Source: DATLYF01 sp035575095
GTDB taxonomy: Bacteria; Pseudomonadota; Gammaproteobacteria; Competibacterales; Competibacteraceae
Length of the DNA: 14,449 bases
Assembly: GCA_035575095.1 (NCBI GenBank)
Contig: DATLYF010000151.1
Span: 1 to 14,449 of the forward strand
Reading direction: 5' to 3'
Each line of letters opens with the position of its first letter. Positions within the stretch are counted from its first letter, which is position 1. Shown in pieces: positions 6,185-14,000 of this stretch. The translations under genes were made by a program, and so were the position numbers. Below the pieces are notes generated by a model. The model had not been told where the DNA came from and searched no databases. It worked only from the letters and a program-made list of their open reading frames with translations.

Positions 6185-6877
6185 ATGGATGCAGAACCGG
6201 ATATCGCCGGCATCGCCGCCCTGATCGGCGACAGCGCCCGCGCCGCAATGCTGTGGACCCTTCTGGATGGCCGCGCCCGGCCCGCCGGTGAACTGGCCTA
6301 CCGCGCCCGCATTTCGGCCCAGTCGGCCAGCCAGCACCTGGCCAAGCTGGTGGACGCCGGTCTGCTGGCGATGGAACGCCAGGGCCGCCATCGCTATTTC
6401 CGCCTGGCCAATCCCGAGGTGGCCCGCGTCATCGAATCTCTGGCGGTGCTGGCCCAAGGACGCGCCCAGAGCCGGGCCCAGCCGCGCTCGCGCCGCACTC
6501 CGGCAGAGCTGCGCTATGCCCGCACCTGCTACGACCATCTGGCCGGCGAGCTGGGCGTGCGCCTGTTAGAGCGCCTGCTGGCGGCAGGCTACTTGATGGA
6601 GCGCGGCGAGGGCTACGAGGTCAGCCCTTCCGGCCAGGACTGGTTGCGCGAGTTGGGGGTGGACCTGGCCGTCGTGCGCAGCCGGCGCCGCCGTTTCGCC
6701 TGCCCCTGTGCGGACTGGAGCGAGCACCGCCCCCACCTCGGCGGCGCCCTGGGCGCGGCCCTGCTGCAGGCGTTCCTACAACGCGACTGGCTGCGCTGTA
6801 GCCGTGACTCGCGTGCCGTGCTGCCGAGCGTACGGGGCAGGACCGAACTGGCGCGCCGCCTGCCCGGCGTGCTGTGA
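6185..6877 (+). CDS. ArsR-family winged-helix transcriptional regulator with C-terminal extension
   Basis: DNA-binding regulator of 230 residues. The N-terminal winged helix (about residues 7-90) matches the ArsR fold: DSARAAMLWTLLDG, then the helix-turn-helix ISAQSASQHLAKLVDAGLL (43-61), then the wing RQGRHRYFRLANPEVA. Canonical ArsR proteins are about 100 residues. This one has a further 140 residues with YARTCYDHLAGELGVRLLER (111-130) and the segment FACPCADWSEHRPHLGGALG (171-190), an arrangement seen in a subgroup of long ArsR-like proteins of unknown ligand. The usual ELCVCDL metal site is absent (here ELAYRARIS). Cys173 and Cys175 (CPC), with Cys115 and Cys205, are the only visible thiol candidates. 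It probably represses its own or a nearby gene. The ATG at 6185 lacks a clear ribosome binding site. It converges with otsA, 13 bases between stop codons. Confidence 0.88.
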   Translation: MDAEPDIAGIAALIGDSARAAMLWTLLDGRARPAGELAYRARISAQSASQHLAKLVDAGLLAMERQGRHRYFRLANPEVARVIESLAVLAQGRAQSRAQPRSRRTPAELRYARTCYDHLAGELGVRLLERLLAAGYLMERGEGYEVSPSGQDWLRELGVDLAVVRSRRRRFACPCADWSEHRPHLGGALGAALLQAFLQRDWLRCSRDSRAVLPSVRGRTELARRLPGVL

Positions 6878-6890
6878 CCAGGGCGGTCGG

Positions 6891-8324
6891 CTAGACGTCT
6901 TCCGCAACCGGAACGGTTTCCGCACCCTCCCTGGCCGGCGCTGGCTGGACGGGCACGGCGGCCAGCTCCTGCAGGAAGGCGCTCCGCCAGGCGGTGATGT
7001 CCTGGCGGCGCAGCACATCCATCATCGCCTGCCAGCGTTGGCGGCGCTCCTCCAGCGGCATCTCCAGGGCACGGCGGATGGCCTCGGCCATGTCGTCGGT
7101 ATCGAAGGGATGGACCTTGAGCGCGCCGTCCAGCTCTTGCGCCGCTCCGGCGAAGCGTGACAGCACCAGCACACCCGGGTCCTCTGGGCGTTGACAGGCG
7201 ACGTACTCCTTGGCCACCAGGTTCATACCATCGCGCAGCGGCGTCACCAGGCCGACCCGCGCCAGCCGGTAAAACCCGAGCAAAGTGGATTGCGGGTAGC
7301 TTTTGTTGACATAGCGGATCGGCACCCAGTCGGCCTCGGCATAAGCGCCGTTGATGGCGCCGGCCAGACGCTCCAGGCTGCGGCGCATCTCGCGGTATTC
7401 CGGCACTTCGCTGCGCGACGGCGGCGCGATCTGCAGAAAGGAGATACGGCCGCGAAAGCGAGCCGCTTGCTTCAGGAATTGGCCAAATGCGGTGAAGCGC
7501 TGGGTCAGCCCCTTGCTGTAGTCGAGGCGGTCGACGCCGATTACCAGCGCCCGCCCCTGCAGGCTTTCCTGCAGGCGCCTGGCCTGCAGGCTGCCGACGG
7601 CGGTCAGCGCATCGCGCTCCACCTGGGCGGTGTCGATGCTGATGGGGAACACGCCGGCGCGCAGCTCGCGTCCGCCCGCCAGGAGTACCGTGCCGTCCGC
7701 TGCGATCTGCGCGCCCACCTCGAACTGGACATAGTCGTGGAAGGCGTGCAGATCGCGGCGCGTCTGGAAGCCGAGCAGATCGTAGGCGCTCAGCGACTGG
7801 AACAGTTCGCGGTGCTTGGGCAGGGCGATGAATAGATCCGCCGCCGGGAACGGGATATGCAGGAAAAAGCCGATGCGGCAGCCGACACCGCGCCGGCGCA
7901 GGGCGTCGGCCAGGGGGATGAGGTGATAGTCGTGCACCCAGACCAGGTCGTCCGGCTCCAGCAAGCGCGCCAGGTGATCGGCGAACAACTCGTTGACGCG
8001 CAGATAGCCGGCGTAGATCTGGCGATTGTAATCCACCAGGCTCGGACGGTAATGGAACAGCGGCCATAGGGTACGGTTGGCGAAGCCCTTGTAGTACTCG
8101 TTGAAGTCGCGCTGACCGAGGTCCAGGGTGGCATAGAGCAGGTTGTCCACCGGTTTGATCCGCGGCTTGGCCTCGCCGTCGTCGCAGATCCGCCCGCTCC
8201 AGCCGAACCAGATGCCACCGGTCTCGCGCAAGGCGGCGCGCATGGCCAGGGCCAGCCCGCCCGGGCGCTGCTCGTCGGGCAGCGCCACGCGGTTGGATAC
8301 GATCACCAGGCGTCTCGGTTTCAT
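6891..8324 (-). CDS. otsA: Trehalose-6-phosphate synthase
   Basis: GT20 glycosyltransferase joining UDP-glucose and glucose-6-phosphate to give trehalose-6-phosphate, in the cytoplasm. The 477-residue product matches E. coli OtsA in length and motifs. SNR (10-12) and RPGGLA (20-25) form the donor and acceptor loop. HDYHL (131-135) contains Asp132. HIPFP (156-160) contains His156. GVDRLDYSKG (263-272) contains Arg266 and Lys271. LRDGMNLVAKE (363-373) contains Asp365 and Glu373. All binding residues are therefore in place. The ATG at 8324 is chosen over a TTG at 8339 because GGGAGG lies 7 bases before it and its ATGA overlaps the stop of the GH15 gene. The last 25 or so residues are Ala-, Pro- and Glu-rich and probably disordered. 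It is the last gene of the otsB-GH15-otsA operon and has no visible terminator in the 13 bases to the converging gene. Confidence 0.97.
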   Translation of the reverse strand: MKPRRLVIVSNRVALPDEQRPGGLALAMRAALRETGGIWFGWSGRICDDGEAKPRIKPVDNLLYATLDLGQRDFNEYYKGFANRTLWPLFHYRPSLVDYNRQIYAGYLRVNELFADHLARLLEPDDLVWVHDYHLIPLADALRRRGVGCRIGFFLHIPFPAADLFIALPKHRELFQSLSAYDLLGFQTRRDLHAFHDYVQFEVGAQIAADGTVLLAGGRELRAGVFPISIDTAQVERDALTAVGSLQARRLQESLQGRALVIGVDRLDYSKGLTQRFTAFGQFLKQAARFRGRISFLQIAPPSRSEVPEYREMRRSLERLAGAINGAYAEADWVPIRYVNKSYPQSTLLGFYRLARVGLVTPLRDGMNLVAKEYVACQRPEDPGVLVLSRFAGAAQELDGALKVHPFDTDDMAEAIRRALEMPLEERRQRWQAMMDVLRRQDITAWRSAFLQELAAVPVQPAPAREGAETVPVAEDV

Positions 8325-10105
8325 ACGGCATCCTCCCAAGCCCGGCTAAGCTTCATGGCGGAGTTGATCAGACCGACCAGCGAGTAGGTCTGCGGGTAAT
8401 TGCCCCACAGCTCGCCGCTCTGCGGGTCCAGGTCTTCGGACAGCAGCCCCAGGTGATTACGGCGGCCGAGCAGGTGCTGGAACAGCTCGCGCGCCTCCTC
8501 GCGGCGGCCGATGGCGGCCAGGGCATCGACATACCAGAAGCTGCAGATGGTGAAGGCGGTCTCGGGATGGCCGAAGTCATCGGCCGCCACATAGCGGAAC
8601 AGATAATCGCCGCGCTTGAGTTCACGGCCTATGGCCTCCACCGTGGCGCGAAAACGGGGATCGTCGGCGCCGATGAAACCGACGTCGGCCATGAACAGTA
8701 GGCTGGCATCCAGGGCCTCGGTGGCGGCGCTGTCGACGAAGCTGCGGCGGCGCTCGCTCCAGGCGCGGGCAAGGATACCTTCGCGGATACCGTCGGCACT
8801 GATGCGCCAGCGGGCGGAGGCCTCGCCCAGCCCCAGGCGCTGAGCGATCTTGGCCAGACGATCGCAGGCGACCCAGCACATCATGCTGGAATAGGTGTGT
8901 ACGTTGCTGCGCCCGCGATATTCCCAGAGCCCAGCGTCGGGCTGGTCGTGCAGGCGTTCCGCCACCTGCCCCAGGGGCTCCAGGCGGGCGAAGGTCTGGG
9001 CGTCGCCGGGGTGGGTCAGGCGCCGGTCGAAGAACAACTGGGTGGAGGCCAGGATCACGCTACCGTAGACATCGTGCTGGCGTTGCAGATAAGCCAGATT
9101 GCCGGCCCGCACCGGGCCCATGCCGCGGTATCCGCCGAGGCTGTCGAGGGTACGCTCGGCCAGCACCGCCTCGTAGGTAATGCCGTACACCGGCTGCAGC
9201 TCACCGGGGCCGCTGGCGATGTTGAAGATGTAGCGCAGGTACTCCTCCATGGTGCGCGTCGCCCCGAGCCGGTTGAGGGCGCGCACCACGAAGGCGGCAT
9301 CGCGCAGCCAGCAGTAGCGGTAGTCCCAGTTGCGCGGCGTGTGCGGCGCCTCGGGAATGGAGGTGGTCATGGCGGCGACGATGGCGCCGGTGCCTTCGAA
9401 CTGGCACAGCTTGAGGGTGATGGCGGCGCGGATCACCTCATCCTGCCATTCCAGCGGGATGTTGAGCGCGCGCACCCACTCATGCCAGTAGCTCACCGTA
9501 TTCTCGTAGGCATCGCGTACGAAGCTCTCCACCGCCTGGGTCAGCGTCTCGTCGGGGCCGAACACCAGCGACACCGGCCGCTCCAGCACGAAGGGTAGCT
9601 CCTGCAGCAGCAGCGGCAGGGATAGATCGGTGGTCAGGCGCATGGTCTGCGCCGACAGGAGAAAGCGCACGTGGTTGCTGCCCCAGGTGCGCTCCGGCAC
9701 CCGTGCGCCGTAATCGGCCAGCGGCCGCAGCCGTACCCGCAGCCGTGGCGCGCCGCTGACCGGCACCAAGCGGCGCACCAGCATGACCGGATGGTAGAAG
9801 CGGCCGAACTGGCGGTAGCGCGGCGTGAAATCGGTGATCTCCACGCAGCCGCCGTTACGATCGCTGAGGCGGGTGACAAGGATGGCGGTGTTGTCTAGGT
9901 AGCGCTGTTCACAGTGGGCCAGGTCCTCCAGCTCGATGGACCAGAATCCCGCAGCCTCCTGTCGCGGCTCGAGCAATGCGCAGAAGGCCGGATCGCCATC
10001 GAACTGGGGCAGGCACATCCACACCACGCGGGCGCTGCGGTCGATGAGCGCGCTCACCGTGCCGTTGCCCACCATGCCCAGGTTGAGGTCGTTATCGTGT
10101 GCCAT
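8321..10105 (-). CDS. Glycoside hydrolase family 15 protein (glucoamylase/trehalase-like)
   Basis: Probable cytoplasmic alpha-glucosidase of family GH15, 594 residues with no signal peptide. The N-terminal beta-sandwich domain (about 1-215) opens with the family motif LGMVGNGTVSALIDRSARVVWMC. The (alpha/alpha)6 barrel follows. It contains TPRNWDYRYCWLRDA (256-270, substrate pocket) and GYRGMGPVRAGN (325-336). GLWEYRG (392-398) carries the likely general acid Glu395, followed by HTYSSMMCWVACDR. LLSEDLDPQSGELWGNYPQ (554-572) carries the likely general base Glu557. Family members act on starch, maltodextrins, or trehalose (the mycobacterial-type GH15 trehalase). Position between otsB and otsA suggests trehalose or a related glucoside, but substrate cannot be read from sequence. 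A perfect AAGGAGGT precedes the ATG. The stop overlaps the otsA start (ATGA), so the two are translationally coupled. otsB ends 14 bases upstream. Confidence 0.92.
   Translation of the reverse strand: MAHDNDLNLGMVGNGTVSALIDRSARVVWMCLPQFDGDPAFCALLEPRQEAAGFWSIELEDLAHCEQRYLDNTAILVTRLSDRNGGCVEITDFTPRYRQFGRFYHPVMLVRRLVPVSGAPRLRVRLRPLADYGARVPERTWGSNHVRFLLSAQTMRLTTDLSLPLLLQELPFVLERPVSLVFGPDETLTQAVESFVRDAYENTVSYWHEWVRALNIPLEWQDEVIRAAITLKLCQFEGTGAIVAAMTTSIPEAPHTPRNWDYRYCWLRDAAFVVRALNRLGATRTMEEYLRYIFNIASGPGELQPVYGITYEAVLAERTLDSLGGYRGMGPVRAGNLAYLQRQHDVYGSVILASTQLFFDRRLTHPGDAQTFARLEPLGQVAERLHDQPDAGLWEYRGRSNVHTYSSMMCWVACDRLAKIAQRLGLGEASARWRISADGIREGILARAWSERRRSFVDSAATEALDASLLFMADVGFIGADDPRFRATVEAIGRELKRGDYLFRYVAADDFGHPETAFTICSFWYVDALAAIGRREEARELFQHLLGRRNHLGLLSEDLDPQSGELWGNYPQTYSLVGLINSAMKLSRAWEDAV
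8332..8337 (-). promoter_or_regulatory. Shine-Dalgarno site that decides the otsA start
   Basis: On the minus strand GGGAGG lies 7 bases before the ATG at 8324, inside the 3' end of the GH15 gene. It rules against the in-frame TTG at 8339, which is upstream of the site. Confidence 0.65.
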
Positions 10106-10108
10106 GCT

Positions 10109-10116
10109 ACCTCCTT
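10109..10116 (-). promoter_or_regulatory. full-length Shine-Dalgarno site of the GH15 gene
   Basis: Minus strand AAGGAGGT is a perfect match to the anti-Shine-Dalgarno end of 16S rRNA. It sits 3 bases before the ATG at 10105, so the spacing is short. It lies in the 14-base gap after otsB and is the strongest such site noticed in the window. Confidence 0.7.
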
Positions 10117-10119
10117 ATC

Positions 10120-10917
10120 TCAAGTCGGCCTGGTGAGACGGTCGAGCACTTGCGCCAGCCAGTGGTGCACCGCGGCAGGCTGTGGCAGGACGTGACAGGC
10201 TGCCGAGGGACTGCGCGTCCCCACCCGCACACTGATCCCGCCCAGGCGGTTGACGCTGGCGAAGGCGTGCTCGTCGGTCAGATCATCGCCCACCATCACC
10301 GGCAGTCGGCCGGCGAAGGGCGCTTCGGCGAGGAAAGCCTCCACCGCCTGGCCCTTATCGGCCCCGGCCGGCTTGAGCTCGTAGACGCAGTGGCCGGGTT
10401 GCAACTCGTAGAGCCCGGCGCTGGCGGCGACGACGGCGCAGCAGGCATCGGCCAGTGCAGCCGCCAGTTCGGGACGGGCACGGTAGTGCAACGCCAGACA
10501 ACCGCCCTTGTCCTCCAGCAGCACCCCCGGGTGAGCGGCGGCCAGCGCGCGTGCCCGCCGCCGGATTTCGGCGGTCAGCACTGCATCGGCCGTGATCCTG
10601 ACAGAGTTGCCGTCGGCGCCGCGCCGCTCTAGGCCATGCTGGCCGGCGGCATTGAGCCGCAGCGGCGCGAAGAGGCGGTCGATATCGGGCAGCGCGCGAC
10701 CGCTGATCAGGGCCAGCGCACCCTGCAGGGCCTCGTGCAGCCGGCTCAGCAGCTCGATCAGCTCGGGATCGACGCGCACCGCAGCGGGCGTCGGTGCCAG
10801 CTCGAGCAGCGTGCCGTCGACGTCCAGGAACAACGCCCAGCGCGCCGACGGTGCGGGCAAGGGCGGTGGAGCAAGAGCGGGTGTGGGGAAGGTCTCGCTA
10901 TCGGTCTTTCTGGTCAC
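10120..10917 (-). CDS. otsB: Trehalose-6-phosphate phosphatase
   Basis: HAD-superfamily phosphatase that converts trehalose-6-phosphate to trehalose. The 265-residue product has motif I FLDVDGTLLEL (30-40; Asp32 nucleophile, Asp34 acid/base) and motif II ISGR (71-74). The cap region follows, including LNAAGQHGLERRG and KGGCLALHYR. Lys188 lies in ELKPAGADKGQAVEAFL, and motif IV is VMVGDDLTDEHAF (207-219; Asp211, Asp212 for magnesium). All catalytic residues are present and the length matches E. coli OtsB (266). The first 25 residues are Pro- and Ala-rich, a poorly conserved lead. The start is a GTG at 10917, with GGAAG 5 bases upstream. It is the first gene of the operon, 106 bases after the purL stop. 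That gap holds several inverted repeats and is the natural place for the operon's promoter, although no convincing -35/-10 pair is visible. Confidence 0.96.
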   Translation of the reverse strand: MTRKTDSETFPTPALAPPPLPAPSARWALFLDVDGTLLELAPTPAAVRVDPELIELLSRLHEALQGALALISGRALPDIDRLFAPLRLNAAGQHGLERRGADGNSVRITADAVLTAEIRRRARALAAAHPGVLLEDKGGCLALHYRARPELAAALADACCAVVAASAGLYELQPGHCVYELKPAGADKGQAVEAFLAEAPFAGRLPVMVGDDLTDEHAFASVNRLGGISVRVGTRSPSAACHVLPQPAAVHHWLAQVLDRLTRPT

Positions 10918-11023
10918 TGCAACTTCCGGTCGGACACGATATCGTTCCCACCTTAACCCATGGGTTGCGTTCGGTCCAACCGAAAGGCGTCATTCCAGGT
11001 TCACCACCAGGGGCGTGCTGGTG
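10918..11023 (-). other. intergenic region between purL and otsB with three perfect inverted repeats
   Basis: This 106-base gap is visibly less GC-rich than the genes on either side. It holds ACGATATCGT (10936-10945), AACCCATGGGTT (10955-10966), and TTCGGT/ACCGAA arms around a 3-base loop (10970-10984). None is followed by a run of T on the minus strand, so none is a typical rho-independent terminator. They are candidate operator sites for the trehalose operon or RNA hairpins in a 5' leader. No clear sigma-70 or sigma-S promoter was found. Confidence 0.45.
11005..11023 (-). terminator. weak hairpin directly after purL, without a T-run
   Basis: CACCAG and CTGGTG form a 6-base-pair stem around a 7-base loop immediately after the purL stop codon. 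The downstream minus-strand sequence has no T tract, so intrinsic termination is doubtful. It could protect the 3' end of the message, or be chance in GC-rich DNA. Confidence 0.2.
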
Positions 11024-14000
11024 TCATCCCAGCCACAGGCGCGCGTTGCGGAACATGCGTAGCCACGGGCTGTCCTCGCCCCAGCCGTCGGGGCGCCAGG
11101 ACAGCTGCACGGTGCGGAACACCCGCTCCGGGTGCGGCATCATGATGGTGAAGCGGCCGTCGCCAGTGGTCAGACCGGTGATGCCCAACGGCGAACCGTT
11201 GGGGTTAGCCGGATAGATCTCGGTGGGGCGGTGACGGTTGTCGACGAAACGCAGCGCCACCAGCCCCTCGTCCAGGATCTTGCGGGCACCTCCGGCCTGG
11301 GCGAAGCAGGCACGGCCCTCGCCGTGGGCCACCGCCACCGGAATCACCGAGCCGACCATGCCGGCGAAGAACAGCGAGGGTGAGTCCAGCACCTCTACCA
11401 GGGAAAGGCGCGCCTCGTACTGCTCCACCTTGTTGCGCAGAAAGCGCGGCCAGTGCTCGGCGCCGGGGATCATATCCTTGAGCTGCGACATCATCTGGCA
11501 GCCGTTGCACACCCCCAGACCGAAGCTGTCGCCGCGGGCGAAGAAGGCGGCAAACTCGTCGCGGGCGCGGGCGTTGAACAGGATCGACTTGGCCCAGCCG
11601 CCGCCCGCCCCCAGCACATCGCCGTAGGAGAAGCCGCCGCAGGCGGCCAGCCCCTGGAAGTCGGCGAGGCTCACCCGGCCGGCGATGATATCGCTCATGT
11701 GCACGTCCACGGCCATGAAGCCGGCGCGGTCGAAGGCCGCCGCCATCTCCACCTGGCCGTTCACCCCCTGTTCGCGTAGCACCGCCACCCGCGGCCGCGC
11801 CCCGCGGCCGATGTAGGGTGCGGCCACATCGAGCGCGGGATCGAAGGTCAACTTCGGCCTCAGGCCAGGATCGGCAGCATCCGCCAGCGCTGCGAAAGCC
11901 TGGCGAGCGCATTCTGGGTTGTCGCGCAGCTCCTGCATGCGGTAGCTGGTCTCGGACCACAGCCGGCGCAGCGTGACCCGGGCCTCGTCCAGGATCACCC
12001 GGCCGTCGTGGCGCACGATCAGGCGGTCGTCGCCATTGACCGTGCCGATGACGTGGCTGCATGCGGCCAGGCCGCAGTCCCTGAGGCAGGCCAGCACCGC
12101 TTCGCGCTCGCGTGCCGGCACCTGGAGTACTGCTCCCAGCTCCTCGGTGAACAGGGCGGCCAGCGGCTCATCCCCCAGATCGTCGAGCAGCACCGAGACG
12201 CCGCAGCCGCCGGCGAACATCATCTCGGCGAGCACGGCCAGCAGGCCGCCGTCGGAACGGTCATGGTAGGCGAGGATGCGCCCGGCGGCGTTGAGCGCCT
12301 GGATGGCGGTGAAGAAGCGCTTGAGATCGGCGGCATCGTCCAGATCCGGCGGCGTATCGCCGAGCTGGCCATAGACTTGGGCCAGCGCCGAACCGCCCAG
12401 ACGATTCTGGCCGCGTCCCAGGTCGATGAGGATGAGATCGCTATCGCCCTGGTCGGTACGCAGTTGCGGGGTGAGGGTCTGGCGCACGTCCAGTACCGGG
12501 GCGAAGGCGGAGACAATCAGCGACAGCGGCGCGCTCATCACCTGCTCGCGGTCGCCCGTGTGCCAGACGGTCTTCATCGACAGGGAATCCTTGCCCACCG
12601 GGATAGCAATGCCGAGCTGCGGGCACAGCGCCATGCCCACCGCCTTGACCGTATCGTAGAGGGCGGCATCCTCGCCCGGATGACCGGCGGCGGCCATCCA
12701 GTTGGCCGACAGGCGCACGTCGCCGAGGCGGTCGATGCGCGCCGCGGCGATGTTGGTGATGGCCTCGGCGATGGCCATGCGCCCCGAGGCCGGGGCATCG
12801 AGCAGCGCCAGCGGGGTGCGCTCGCCCATGGCCATGGCTTCACCGGTGTAGCCGCGCAGGCCGGAGGCGGTCACGGCGCAGTCGGCCACCGGCACCTGCC
12901 ACGGGCCGACCATCTGGTCGCGCGCCACCAGTCCGCCCACGGTGCGGTCGCCGATGGTGACGAGAAAGCTCTTGTCGGCCACGCTGGGCAGGCGCAGCAC
13001 CCGCGCCACGGCCTCGGCCAGTTCGATGCCATCGAGCGCCAGGCGGGGCCGCGGCGCGCTCAGCCTGCACACCTCGCGCTTCATACGCGGCGGCTTGCCC
13101 AGCAGTACCTCCATGGGCATGTCCACCGGCGTGTTGCCGAACAGCCGGTCGCTCACCACCAGCCGCTGGTCGGCGCTAGCGTGGCCGACCACGGCAAAGG
13201 GGCAGCGCTCGCGCTCGCACAGCGCGGCAAAGCGCGCCAGCCCCTCGGCGGCTATGGCCAGCACGTAGCGCTCCTGGGCCTCGTTACACCAGATCTCTCT
13301 GGGCGACAGGCCAGACTCGGCGCTGGGCACCTCACGCAGCTCGAAGCGCCCGCCGCGGCCGGCGCCGTGGATGATCTCCGGCAGGGCGTTGGACAGGCCG
13401 CCGGCGCCGACGTCGTGGATGGAGAGGATGGGGTTGGCCTCGCCCAGCGCCCAGCACCGGTCGATCACCTCCTGGGCGCGGCGCTGCATCTCCGGGTTGC
13501 CGCGCTGCACCGAGGCGAAATCCAGCTCCTCGTCGCTGGCCCCGCTGGCCACGCTGGAGGCAGCCCCCCCGCCCAGGCCGATGAGCATGGCCGGTCCGCC
13601 CAGCACCACGATGGGGGCGCCGGCCGGCACCGCGCGCTTGCTGATATGCTCCTCGCGGATGTTGCCAAGGCCGCCGGCGATCATGATCGGCTTGTGGTAG
13701 CCGCGCAGCTCGAGGCACCCGTCGGGCCCGGGCACGCTCAGCTCGAAGCTGCGGAAATAGCCGCCCAGATTGGGCCGGCCGAACTCGTTGTTGAAGGCCG
13801 CCGCCCCGATCGGCCCCTCGAGCATGATCTCCAGGGCCGAGGCGATGCGCCCGGGCTTGCCATGATCGGCCTCCCAGGGCTGCTCGAAGCCGGGGATACG
13901 CAGGTTGGAGACTGAAAAGCCGCACAACCCGGCCTTGGGCTTGGCGCCGATGCCGGTGGCGCCCTCGTCGCGGATCTCGCCGCCGGCGCCGGTGGCCGCC

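Noticed and set aside
6613..8331. 572-codon open frame on the minus strand in another frame over otsA
   Set aside because: The translation is Arg-, Ala- and Pro-rich low-complexity sequence, while the overlapping frame is a complete OtsA with all catalytic motifs.
10935..10948. GGAAC on the minus strand upstream of otsB, considered as an ECF -35 element linking the sigma factor to the trehalose operon
   Set aside because: No CGTC- or TCTGA-like -10 lies at 15-17 bases downstream, and the motif is too short alone to support a promoter.
12008..13915. 635-codon open frame on the plus strand opposite purL
   Set aside because: It lies wholly antisense to clearly recognisable purL, its translation is rich in Ala, Gly, His, Gln and Arg with no domain motif, and long antisense frames are expected in GC-rich codon-biased genes.
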